Positions 7,483 to 14,146 of a DNA stretch of 14,162 bases are shown one piece after another. The DNA lies in assembly GCA_028691385.1 (NCBI GenBank), contig JAQUZL010000043.1, forward strand, positions 1 to 14,162, in the 5' to 3' direction. This stretch comes from Oscillospiraceae bacterium. GTDB lineage: Bacteria; Bacillota; Clostridia; Oscillospirales; Oscillospiraceae. The first letter of the stretch is position 1. Each line of letters begins with the position of its first letter. The position numbers and the translations under genes were made by a program. The notes beneath the pieces were generated by a model that saw nothing but the letters and a program-made list of their open reading frames with translations, made no database searches and was not told the DNA's origin.

Positions 7483-7558
7483 GCGGGTGTAGCTCATCTG
7501 GTAGAGCGCCACCTTGCCAAGGTGGAGGTAGCGAGTCCGAGCCTCGTCACCCGCTCCA
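7483..7558 (+). tRNA. tRNA-Gly(GCC)
   Basis: The cloverleaf is complete: acceptor GCGGGTG/CACCCGC, D-stem GCTC/GAGC, anticodon stem CCACC/GGTGG with loop TTGCCAA (anticodon GCC at 7516-7518), T-stem GCGAG/CTCGT, discriminator T and encoded CCA. Two positions are unusual. The T-loop reads TCCGAGC, so the nearly universal U55 is C. Position 15 is T and position 48 is A, which can still pair but reverses the usual purine-pyrimidine order. G18 and G19 are kept. It has its own promoter and terminator. Confidence 0.95.
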
Positions 7559-7592
7559 AGAAAAGCCTGTCGTTTGACAGGCTTTTCTTTTT
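7559..7592 (+). terminator. Terminator after tRNA-Gly
   Basis: AGAAAAGCCTGTC and GACAGGCTTTTCT form a perfect 13-bp stem with loop GTTT, followed by a T-rich tract. It begins right after the tRNA CCA and separates tRNA-Gly from the two tRNA-Ser genes. Confidence 0.9.
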
Positions 7593-7627
7593 CAAGAATA
7601 TTTGAAATGGGAATCCCAACGGGCCGG

Positions 7628-7656
7628 TTGACAAATCTGGATGCGTATGGTATTAT
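7628..7656 (+). promoter_or_regulatory. Sigma-A promoter of the two tRNA-Ser genes
   Basis: TTGACA (7628-7633) and TATTAT (7651-7656) are 17 bases apart. The start site falls about 20 bases before the first tRNA-Ser. No terminator or second promoter lies in the 25 bases between the two Ser genes, so they are probably co-transcribed. Confidence 0.85.
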
Positions 7657-7684
7657 ATTTTGCGTATCTCTGAAACAATCATGT

Positions 7685-7773
7685 GGAGAGATGTCCGAGT
7701 GGTTTAAGGAGCCGGTCTTGAAAACCGGTGACTCCGCAAGGAGCCGTGGGTTCGAATCCCACTCTCTCCGCCA
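7685..7773 (+). tRNA. tRNA-Ser(TGA)
   Basis: The acceptor pairs GGAGAGA with TCTCTCC, with discriminator G and encoded CCA. The anticodon stem CCGGT/ACCGG carries loop CTTGAAA, giving anticodon TGA. The long variable arm typical of class II tRNAs is present (GACTCC..GGAG), and the T-arm GTGGG TTCGAAT CCCAC is canonical. It reads UCA and, by wobble, other UCN serine codons. Confidence 0.96.
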
Positions 7774-7798
7774 CTTTCATAATAGATTCATTCGACCT

Positions 7799-7890
7799 GG
7801 AGAAGTACCCAAGAGGCCGAAGGGGCTCCCCTGCTAAGGGAGTAGGCGTCTAAACAGCGCGCGAGGGTTCAAATCCCTCCTTCTCCGCCA
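7799..7890 (+). tRNA. tRNA-Ser(GCT)
   Basis: The acceptor pairs GGAGAAG with CTTCTCC, with discriminator G and encoded CCA. The anticodon stem CTCCC/GGGAG carries loop CTGCTAA, giving anticodon GCT for AGC and AGU codons. It has a long class II variable arm (TAGGCGTCTAAACAGCGCG) and T-arm GAGGG TTCAAAT CCCTC. It lies 25 bases after tRNA-Ser(TGA) and runs directly into a terminator. Confidence 0.96.
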
Positions 7891-7924
7891 AAACCCGGAA
7901 CCGTTATGGTTCCGGGTTTTCTTT
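7890..7924 (+). terminator. Terminator after the tRNA-Ser pair
   Basis: AAAACCCGGAACC and GGTTCCGGGTTTT form a 13-bp perfect stem with loop GTTAT, followed by CTTT. The stem starts at the last base of the tRNA CCA. Confidence 0.9.
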
Positions 7925-8072
7925 GCTATTGCAATGGTTTCCGGCGCTTTGCGTTGCAATCACCGATAAAAATCCTGTTATTCGCAAACTGCTTTTAAAA
8001 AAGCCAACGGTTTTTCGTCATATCGTCTTTCCGGCAAGCGGGAACGCGGAAAATTCCGTGGCTTTCGCAATG

Positions 8073-8104
8073 AAAAAGCCTTGAATCGGGTTCAAGGCTT
8101 TTTT
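8073..8104. terminator. Bidirectional terminator overlapping the end of the cyclase-like gene
   Basis: AAAAAGCCTTGAA and TTCAAGGCTTTTT form a perfect 13-bp stem with loop TCGGG, flanked by A and T runs on both sides. It can terminate in both directions. The minus-strand stop codon TGA (8092-8094) lies inside the stem, so translation ends within the hairpin. Confidence 0.85.
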
Positions 8105-8943
8105 GCACCCTTGGAGCGCGGTGCGGCCGGGACATACTCAAAGGAAGCATGATCGCTGCGCAGGGCAGCGACCTGCTTTCCGTTATCCCAAAGCTGTAGA
8201 AAAATGCTGGCGTTGCTGCTTTCCCGGATGACGCCGGACATACTGCCGCGTACCGGCGCGCGCAGCGGGTGTCCGTCCTGCGACGGCGTAATATCAATTT
8301 TCAGCAGAAGCCTGCCCTGGGACAGGCAAATATGGGATGCGCTTGCGGCGTGGATGCGCACGCCCGTATAGGTGGCAAGGCGGTATTCATGCCCGGCGTA
8401 GATCATCGCACAAATGCAGCCGGTGAAGTGCATGCCGCAAAATGGGATGCACGCAATGGAAACCATAACCGAGCATGGCGCGGCGAAATCGTTGCACTGC
8501 AGCCACAGATAGGAGCGGGGAAAGGACGTGCCGCTGTCTTTTTCAATATAGCCGTTGCCGCCGGAAAAACGGTGCGGCGTGCCGTCAATGGTCAAGCTGC
8601 CGCGGAGGGTATGCCCCATGCTGATGACACCGTGACGGCACTCCATCGGGAAAAAGCGAAACGGCCCCATAATATCGGCGCGCAGCGGCGTCGGCGGCCC
8701 ATATGCAAGTTCACCGCTGACGCCGGGCAGATCGACGGTGCAGCCGTGCGCGGAAAAGACGCACTTGCCGGCTTTGATGACGCCCGCGTCTACCGATAGC
8801 GCCGGCACATCGAATTGCCGGGAACCCGCTGCGGAAATCAGCTGAACGAAAGCGCCGCTTGCCGCACGACCCGGAATCAATGCGATGGTATCGTCTTCGA
8901 GCTGGTGCTTGAAGTACCAGCCCTCAAAACCTTTATTCCACAT
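8092..8943 (-). CDS. Tocopherol-cyclase-like family protein
   Basis: This 283-residue protein resembles the short bacterial members of the tocopherol cyclase family (plant VTE1, about 490 aa, closes the chromanol ring). Family-like segments in order are KGFEGWYFKHQ (4-14), IMGPFRFFPMECRHGVISMGH (about 91-111), GYIEKDSGTSFPRSYLWLQCN (about 131-151), a segment ending IACIPFCG (163-170) and YRLATYTG (187-194). These conserved motifs line the lipocalin-like barrel of the family. Bacterial members have no proven substrate and tocopherol synthesis is not expected here, so cyclisation activity is only inferred. The open frame continues upstream, but those codons lie in the Rieske gene and the family pattern begins right at the ATG of 8943, which overlaps the upstream stop by 11 bases. 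There is only a weak GGGA upstream, so translation is probably coupled to the flavoprotein. Confidence 0.8.
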   Translation of the reverse strand: MWNKGFEGWYFKHQLEDDTIALIPGRAASGAFVQLISAAGSRQFDVPALSVDAGVIKAGKCVFSAHGCTVDLPGVSGELAYGPPTPLRADIMGPFRFFPMECRHGVISMGHTLRGSLTIDGTPHRFSGGNGYIEKDSGTSFPRSYLWLQCNDFAAPCSVMVSIACIPFCGMHFTGCICAMIYAGHEYRLATYTGVRIHAASASHICLSQGRLLLKIDITPSQDGHPLRAPVRGSMSGVIRESSNASIFLQLWDNGKQVAALRSDHASFEYVPAAPRSKGAKKP

Positions 8944-10234
8944 GGCTGTCCCGCATGGCGGGGTTGTCGATGAGCCGCCCGTGCGCGTCGAAGCGCGAGC
9001 CGTGGCAGGGGCAATCCCAGGTGCGCTCGGCTTTGTTCCACTTGAGCGCGCAGCCCAAATGGGAGCAGCGCTTGGCCGTGGGCGTGACGAAGTCCAGCAG
9101 GGTTGTCCCCATGTTGGAAAAAAGCTGTCCGGTGAACATCGTTCTGTTCGGCGCAAAAGCAGGCGCAAATTCGGCCTCGCGCCCCAGTACCATGCCGGTC
9201 AAAATTTCAGATGCGGCCATGGACGTGGTCATGCCCCACAGGTTAAAACCGGATGCAAGATAGACGTTCGGCAGTCCGGCGCTGTATGATCCAATATAGG
9301 GCACGCCGTCGAGACTGACGCAGTCCTGATTGGCCCAGGCATACTGCTCGACTGCGCTGGGAAAATACTGTTTTGCAAAGGCTCTTGGTACGGAAAATCC
9401 GCCGCTTTTCTTGCCGGTACGGTGATCGCCGCCGCCGACAAGCAGCAAAGAACCATAGTTGCGCAGGTAGACGCCGTTTTCCGCTGCATCTTCGATGGTG
9501 CAGCCAAGCTCCGGCGCATTGCGCAGCGCAATCACATAAGAACGCTTCTGATACAGTCGCATGATATACAGTCCATGGCTGTTGAGGAAGGGATAGTGGG
9601 TTGCCATGATGACCTTTTTGGCGCGGATTTTTCCGTATGCCGTGATGGCGGTGGTCCCGTCAAGCTTTTGCACAAAGGTGTTTTCGAAGATGTTGAGTTC
9701 GCGTGCAATGCCATACAGAAATTTCAGCGGATGAAACTGCGCCATGCCGGGATAGCGCACTGCGCCGGCAACCGAAAACGGCAGCGGCGTGTCGGTGACA
9801 AACTCTGCCGCAAAGCCCAGCGCCTGCACAGTCACCGCTTCCCGCTCCATTGCTGCCCGGTCGCAGCGCGAATACATGACGGAGGGCTTGTCCGCAAAAT
9901 CGCAGGGAATGTGCGATGCAAGCGCGCGAAACTGCTCCACGGCTTTGAGGTTCGCGCGCAGGTAAAGCCCGGCTTTGTTGGTTCCGAATTGCTTGACCAT
10001 GTCCTGATACAGCGTGTCGTGCTGCGCGGTCAGTACCGCGGTGGTGCCTTTTGTGATGCCGCCGCCGATGGCACGACCCTCAACCAGAACATAATCCGCG
10101 CCCGCTTGCTGCAGCTGCCATGCGCACAGGACGCCGGCCATGCCGCCGCCAATCACCAGAATATCGGTCTGCTTGTCGCCGCGCAATGCCGGAAACGTGG
10201 GCGGCGTCACGTCGCTTGTCCATAAATACTCCAT
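8933..10234 (-). CDS. FAD-dependent oxidoreductase (DAO family) with C-terminal Rieske [2Fe-2S] domain
   Basis: This 433-residue flavoprotein resembles B. subtilis YhfW in layout. The N-terminal Rossmann fold has ILVIGGGMAG (about 25-34) and an acidic end to the second strand (VLVEGRAIGGG), typical of FAD-binding DAO enzymes. The FAD/substrate region runs to about 370 and includes the usual GFNLWGMTTS motif near the flavin. The last 45 residues are a complete Rieske domain: Cys390 and His392 in CSHLGC, and Cys408 and His411 in CPCH, with Cys395 and Cys410 placed for the disulfide. Substrate and electron partner are unknown. The protein ends directly after the Rieske fold. An ATG at 10247-10249 is in frame, but GGAGG (10243-10247) lies after it and eight bases before the ATG at 10232-10234, so I use the inner start. 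It overlaps the tocopherol-cyclase-like gene by 11 bases. No convincing promoter is seen upstream. Confidence 0.88.
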   Translation of the reverse strand: MEYLWTSDVTPPTFPALRGDKQTDILVIGGGMAGVLCAWQLQQAGADYVLVEGRAIGGGITKGTTAVLTAQHDTLYQDMVKQFGTNKAGLYLRANLKAVEQFRALASHIPCDFADKPSVMYSRCDRAAMEREAVTVQALGFAAEFVTDTPLPFSVAGAVRYPGMAQFHPLKFLYGIARELNIFENTFVQKLDGTTAITAYGKIRAKKVIMATHYPFLNSHGLYIMRLYQKRSYVIALRNAPELGCTIEDAAENGVYLRNYGSLLLVGGGDHRTGKKSGGFSVPRAFAKQYFPSAVEQYAWANQDCVSLDGVPYIGSYSAGLPNVYLASGFNLWGMTTSMAASEILTGMVLGREAEFAPAFAPNRTMFTGQLFSNMGTTLLDFVTPTAKRCSHLGCALKWNKAERTWDCPCHGSRFDAHGRLIDNPAMRDSHVE

Positions 10235-10242
10235 AGAATATG

Positions 10243-10247
10243 CCTCC
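10243..10247 (-). promoter_or_regulatory. Shine-Dalgarno GGAGG deciding the flavoprotein start
   Basis: On the minus strand GGAGG is followed by eight bases and the ATG at 10232-10234. The upstream ATG at 10247-10249 overlaps this site and has no ribosome binding site of its own. Confidence 0.75.
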
Positions 10248-10328
10248 ATTTTTAAGTAGTATTGTCCATTTCAGGCAAAATCATAATCGGAGAATTGGAC
10301 GAAGTGAGATTTCCTGCGGATTCCCGGG

Positions 10329-10357
10329 TTGAAAACGGCTGCGTTGTAAAGTAGAAT
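10329..10357 (+). promoter_or_regulatory. Putative sigma-A promoter of the hybrid kinase gene
   Basis: TTGAAA (10329-10334) and TAGAAT (10352-10357) lie 17 bases apart. The resulting leader would be about 75 bases. It is the only good pair in the divergent intergenic region between the flavoprotein and the kinase. Confidence 0.6.
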
Positions 10358-10424
10358 AAAAAAACCGGAACTTGCGCCGCCGAATCAATGATCTGCGGGA
10401 GTTGGCTGCAAGATCGAAATGTGG

Positions 10425-10430
10425 AAAGGA
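10425..10430 (+). promoter_or_regulatory. Shine-Dalgarno AAAGGA deciding the kinase start
   Basis: AAAGGA is nine bases before the ATG at 10440. Two other in-frame ATGs, at 10419 and 10434, lie before it or too close to it. A start at 10440 also gives a normal signal peptide beginning MRRKVHIA. Confidence 0.65.
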
Positions 10431-10439
10431 TGGATGCAT

Positions 10440-13400
10440 ATGCGTCGGAAAGTGCACATTGCGGCGCTGGTGTGCGCGCTGCTGCTCATTTTGAATGCAG
10501 GCTTGCCGATGCATGCATCTGCGGCGGATGCGGCGGCAGGCAGGAAAACCGTGCGGATCGGCTATGCGCCAACAACCGGCTACCATCAGCTGGACGGCAG
10601 CGGCCGGCTCTCGGGCTACGGTTACGAATATGAAAAGCTGCTCGCACACTATGCAAATTGGGATATTTCCTATGTGGAGGGCAGCTGGACCTCGCTGCAG
10701 CAGATGCTTGCGGCGGGCGAAATTGATCTATTGGGTTTCCTGATTGAAACGCCGGAGCGGGAAACACAATATGCGTTCGCCAACACGCCCTCGGGCGCTT
10801 CCATGTCCTGCTTGATTACAAGCGCGGACAATGGCGTCTATGCCTATGAGGACTTTGACGCATTTGACGGGATGACGGTGGCCTGCCAGGAAAGCAACGC
10901 GAATCTCGCTGCGTTCGAGCAGTGGTGCGCGCAAAACGGCTTTCACGTCAACGTGGTGACCTGCGGTCGCGTACAGGATATTTTCAACGCGGTGCGCAGC
11001 GGACAGGCTGACGCAGGCCTGGTCACAAATTATGCAAAGCTGGATGGTTACCATATCATTGCAAGATTTTTGCCAAGAAATTTTTATTTTGCGGTGACAA
11101 AAGGGAACACGGAGCTGCAAAACGAACTGAATCAAGCCTTGACGGATTTGAACATCTATTATCCCGGATATGAGACGGAGCTTTACAATCAATTCTATGG
11201 CAGTCAAAACGGACACGCCATTATGTTTACGCAGGAGGAGCTGGATTATCTGGCAACCGCGCCGACAGTTTCGGTGGTTCCCGGCGAGCGTGCGCGCCCC
11301 TTTGAATACAAGGACGAGAAAACGGGGCAATACTGCGGCGTGATACCGGAGGTGCTCGCGCGCGTGGCGGCGCTGACGGGAATTGTGTTTACTTACGATG
11401 ACACCCTACCGCGATGGGAACGTATGAAAGCAGTGCCTGCGCAAAATGCGATCACGCCCATAACCTGTGATCTGGATTGGGCGGCGCAGCACGGCCTGCG
11501 CATGACGCAGCCGTTTTTATCGTGCGGCGTCAGTATCGTTACAAAAAACGGCAGCGAGGACATCCAATCGGTGGCAACGCTGCGCGGCGATTATCTGTCG
11601 TCGCATATTCTGCGCGTGCATCCGCAATGGTCTGTGGCGGCCTTTGACAGCACGCAAGCCCGGCTGGATGCCGTGTTTCACGGCACGTGCGACGCTGCCA
11701 TTATGAACAGCTATGAAGCGGACTACTATACGTCCTATGGAAAATATTCGCTGCTGCATGAGCAAATTTCGACGGACCTCAATCAGGACATCGGCTTTGG
11801 CGTTTCCGCCGGCAGCGCGCCGCTGCTAAGCTCCATTCTGTCCAAGGCGCTGCTCATGATTCCGTCGGATACCTATATGACGATTGTGCACGAAAATCTC
11901 AGCAACGTCGGACGGCAGAGCCTGACGGATTTGGTTTACGAAAATCCGGTGCAGGCCATCAGCGTGATCGTCATCATCGTGCTGCTGCTGCTGCTCACGC
12001 TGGCGGTCATCCTTTGGTATTTTCTGACCACACGGGCACGTCAGCTGCGGCAAAAACAGCACCAGGATTCCATGTTTCGCGCGGTGATGAATCTGATTCC
12101 GGGCGGCGTGTTCCGCTATGCCGCAGATCAAAAGGGAACATTTGATTTTATCAGCCAAAATACGCTGCACATGCTGGGTTACACGGAAGCGGAGTTCCGG
12201 GAGAAATATCACAACCGTTTTTCCGAGATGATCTATTGGGAGGATCGGCAAACGGCGCTGCAGTCCATTGATGAGCAGATCAAACACGCGGTCTATGACT
12301 ATTGCGAGTATCGTGTCGAAACAAAATCCGGGGAGCTGCGCTGGCTTTCAGACATTGGCCACAAAAGTATGGACGAAAATGGAATGCCCTGGTTTTATGT
12401 GGTGGTCACAGACATCACGGACAAAAAGCGTGCGGAACAGAAAATTCGCGACTTGCAAATTGCGCAGGATCACGCACAAGCCAGAAGTGAATTTTTTTCG
12501 CAAATGAGCCATGATTTGCGCACGCCGCTCAATGGGATTCTTGGAATGTCGGTGCTGGCGTTGGACGAAGCAGACCTGTCGGCGCGCACAAGAGGGTATC
12601 TGGAGAAAATCAATACCTCCGGCACGTTTATGCTGGGACTGGTCAATGACATTCTCGACATGGCGCAGATCGAAGCGGGGAAAATTTCCCTCAATCCGGA
12701 GCCGTACACGCAAGCGGAATTCGTGTCGAGCCTGCGCGCCATGTTTGAACCGCTGTGCCGGGAAAAACGCCAAACGCTGATTGTGGACGGCGGCGAGATG
12801 CCGCGCATCATTTTGGCCGATAAGCTGCGCCTGCAGCAGATCTTCTTTAATCTGCTTTCCAATGCGGTGAAATATACCCCGGAGGGTGGCACAGTGGCGT
12901 ATCACGTGTGCAGCCGCCGCCAAAAAGACGGATTTGAGGACGTGGTATTTACCGTTAGCGACAATGGCAGGGGGATGAGCGAAGAATTTCAAAAGGTGAT
13001 GTTCCAAAGCTTTACCCGGGACAGCGGCAATGGCAGCGAGGCGGTTGCGGGGACGGGGCTTGGTCTGCCGATCGCCAAAAGTCTGGTGTGCTTAATGGGC
13101 GGCACCATCACATGCCGCAGCGTTCTGCATTGCGGCACAACATTTACCGTTTGCCTGCGATTTCCGTGCGTGGATGCGTCGCAGTATCCGGCCGACGTGG
13201 TAGCCGTTGCCAAAAGCGGGCTTGACGGAAAACGCATTTTGGTGGTGGAGGATCACGAAGTGAATGCAACAATCTCCCGCACCTTGCTGGAAAAGCGCGG
13301 CGCTGTGACAGAACTTGCGCGCAATGGGCAAGAAGCGGTGGAACGCGTGCAGGCAGCACCGGATGGCTATTTTGACGCTATTTTGATGGATGTTCGAATG

Positions 13401-13646
13401 CCCGTCATGGACGGCATCGCTGCGACCAAAGCCATTCGCGCGCTGCGAAGGCCGGATGCTGCCAAAATCCCAATCGTTGCGATGTCGGCCAACGCCTATG
13501 CAGAGGATGCCGAAAAATCGAAAAACGCCGGAATGAACGCGCATCTGGCAAAACCGGTGAATCCGCAGGCGCTGTATCAAACGCTGGAAACGCAGATTGC
13601 CCGCAGCGAAGGATCGGCTGCGCATGGGGCAAAACAAGACGGATAA
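10440..13646 (+). CDS. Hybrid sensor histidine kinase with two periplasmic-binding-type sensor domains (BvgS/EvgS-like layout)
   Basis: This is a 1068-residue membrane kinase that probably senses a small extracellular molecule. Domains in order: signal peptide (1-29); a family 3 solute-binding domain (about 36-255, starting VRIGYAP); a second such domain (about 275-485, with PFEYKDEKTGQYCGVIPEVL); one membrane helix (about 505-528); a PAS domain (about 542-665); HisKA with phospho-acceptor His691 in SHDLRTPLNG; HATPase with the N-box around Asn808 (NLLSNAVKYT), DNGRG (Asp841) and GTGLGL (871-876); and a receiver domain with acidic Asp938, phospho-acceptor Asp984 (MDVRMPVMDG), Ser1016 and Lys1038 (LAKP). 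All catalytic residues are present. It has no HPt domain and no response regulator beside it, so the phosphate must go to a partner elsewhere, or the receiver tunes the kinase. The gene stands alone, divergent from the flavoprotein. Ligand unknown; amino acids are a guess from the binding-domain family. Confidence 0.92.
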   Translation: MRRKVHIAALVCALLLILNAGLPMHASAADAAAGRKTVRIGYAPTTGYHQLDGSGRLSGYGYEYEKLLAHYANWDISYVEGSWTSLQQMLAAGEIDLLGFLIETPERETQYAFANTPSGASMSCLITSADNGVYAYEDFDAFDGMTVACQESNANLAAFEQWCAQNGFHVNVVTCGRVQDIFNAVRSGQADAGLVTNYAKLDGYHIIARFLPRNFYFAVTKGNTELQNELNQALTDLNIYYPGYETELYNQFYGSQNGHAIMFTQEELDYLATAPTVSVVPGERARPFEYKDEKTGQYCGVIPEVLARVAALTGIVFTYDDTLPRWERMKAVPAQNAITPITCDLDWAAQHGLRMTQPFLSCGVSIVTKNGSEDIQSVATLRGDYLSSHILRVHPQWSVAAFDSTQARLDAVFHGTCDAAIMNSYEADYYTSYGKYSLLHEQISTDLNQDIGFGVSAGSAPLLSSILSKALLMIPSDTYMTIVHENLSNVGRQSLTDLVYENPVQAISVIVIIVLLLLLTLAVILWYFLTTRARQLRQKQHQDSMFRAVMNLIPGGVFRYAADQKGTFDFISQNTLHMLGYTEAEFREKYHNRFSEMIYWEDRQTALQSIDEQIKHAVYDYCEYRVETKSGELRWLSDIGHKSMDENGMPWFYVVVTDITDKKRAEQKIRDLQIAQDHAQARSEFFSQMSHDLRTPLNGILGMSVLALDEADLSARTRGYLEKINTSGTFMLGLVNDILDMAQIEAGKISLNPEPYTQAEFVSSLRAMFEPLCREKRQTLIVDGGEMPRIILADKLRLQQIFFNLLSNAVKYTPEGGTVAYHVCSRRQKDGFEDVVFTVSDNGRGMSEEFQKVMFQSFTRDSGNGSEAVAGTGLGLPIAKSLVCLMGGTITCRSVLHCGTTFTVCLRFPCVDASQYPADVVAVAKSGLDGKRILVVEDHEVNATISRTLLEKRGAVTELARNGQEAVERVQAAPDGYFDAILMDVRMPVMDGIAATKAIRALRRPDAAKIPIVAMSANAYAEDAEKSKNAGMNAHLAKPVNPQALYQTLETQIARSEGSAAHGAKQDG

Positions 13647-13652
13647 CAAATT

Positions 13653-13684
13653 GCGGCTGCCCGGTAAATCAACCGGGCAGCCGC
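13653..13684 (+). terminator. Strong hairpin downstream of the kinase gene
   Basis: GCGGCTGCCCGGT pairs perfectly with ACCGGGCAGCCGC (13 bp) around loop AAATCA, seven bases after the kinase stop. No T-tract follows, so it is an imperfect intrinsic terminator or an mRNA 3'-end stabilising hairpin. Confidence 0.55.
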
Positions 13685-13728
13685 GTGGCGGATATTCAAA
13701 AGTGCAGAAAAAGCGCGCCCGAAGAATG

Positions 13729-13831
13729 AAAATGGGCTTGTGCGCTTGGCCATCACAAAAAAGAAAGAATCAGTCCAAAGTCTGATACTTTCTTTTTGAG
13801 TGGGCTGGAATTGTGGATGTGAGCCCATTTT
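13729..13831. repeat. Nested inverted repeat with outer arms AAAATGGGCT / AGCCCATTTT
   Basis: Two perfect 10-base arms (13729-13738 and 13822-13831) enclose about 83 bases that hold the terminator-like hairpin. The plus strand just beyond it reads, in reverse complement, GTTCGAGTCCC, which resembles a tRNA T-loop. This arrangement could be a terminator cluster, a recombination site or a small non-autonomous element; the sequence alone does not decide. Confidence 0.4.
13758..13797. terminator. A/T-rich bidirectional terminator-like hairpin
   Basis: AAAAAGAAAGAATCAG and CTGATACTTTCTTTTT pair over 16 positions with one mismatch around loop TCCAAAGT. The right arm ends in a T run on the plus strand and the left arm gives one on the minus strand. 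It lies inside the longer inverted repeat AAAATGGGCT (13729-13738) / AGCCCATTTT (13822-13831). Confidence 0.6.
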
Positions 13832-14146
13832 TATATAGGGACTCGAACTAACACGCACCCAAAACCGAGTGCCATCCGAAAGAGGTCATTATATGGATAA
13901 CCCATCAATTTTTGGCCGTTCACGATTTCCTATTTGGATAGTAAAATCGGTATTTTGTTCCGCCCATCTATGACCGGCGGAGATAGAGAATCTTGCATGT
14001 TTTCCTGAAGCATTTCTGTTGATGATTTAATTCCTAAACTTGCTTTTTTCAGTATATTACTTTAAGATGGATCAAGTCAATTTTAAGCCTGCGTATAGAT
14101 CGGAAAGCTTTTTTGAGATTTGGATACACCGATCCCTTGGCGGAGT
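13832..14146. other. Low-GC tail with no recognisable gene
   Basis: This stretch has no credible gene on either strand. Positions 13981-14100 contain 37 G or C out of 120 (31%), well below the coding regions of the window. On the minus strand two short open segments of about 30 and 43 codons overlap in different frames (ends near 14050 and 13938); they could be a frameshifted remnant, but I recognise no family. The change in composition starts near the inverted repeat ending at 13831, so it may be the edge of an acquired element or an assembly chimera. Confidence 0.4.

Noticed and set aside
7574..7837. Open frame of 87 codons across the tRNA genes
   Set aside because: It runs through the tRNA-Gly terminator arm and both tRNA-Ser genes, so it is a shadow of RNA genes.
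8944..9168. N-terminal extension of the tocopherol-cyclase-like frame by 75 codons
   Set aside because: These codons lie in another frame of the Rieske-domain region, are rich in Ser, Pro and Arg with no family similarity, and the conserved pattern begins at the ATG of 8943.
9422..10225. Plus-strand open frame of 267 codons opposite the flavoprotein
   Set aside because: The minus strand encodes a complete FAD and Rieske protein here; the plus frame has no start signal or motifs.
13577..13858. Minus-strand open frame of 93 codons at the kinase end
   Set aside because: It crosses the strong hairpins at 13653 and 13758, overlaps the kinase end and has no ribosome binding site or recognisable domain.
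13838..13860. A tRNA gene on the minus strand at the T-loop-like motif
   Set aside because: Only the T-loop-like stretch is seen; flanking bases do not pair into a T-stem and there is no acceptor or anticodon arm.
14097..14108. A second adapter-like string, AGATCGGAAAGC
   Set aside because: It matches the adapter start for only nine bases and then needs an indel, and the following bases are not adapter. Probably coincidence, though read support there should be viewed.
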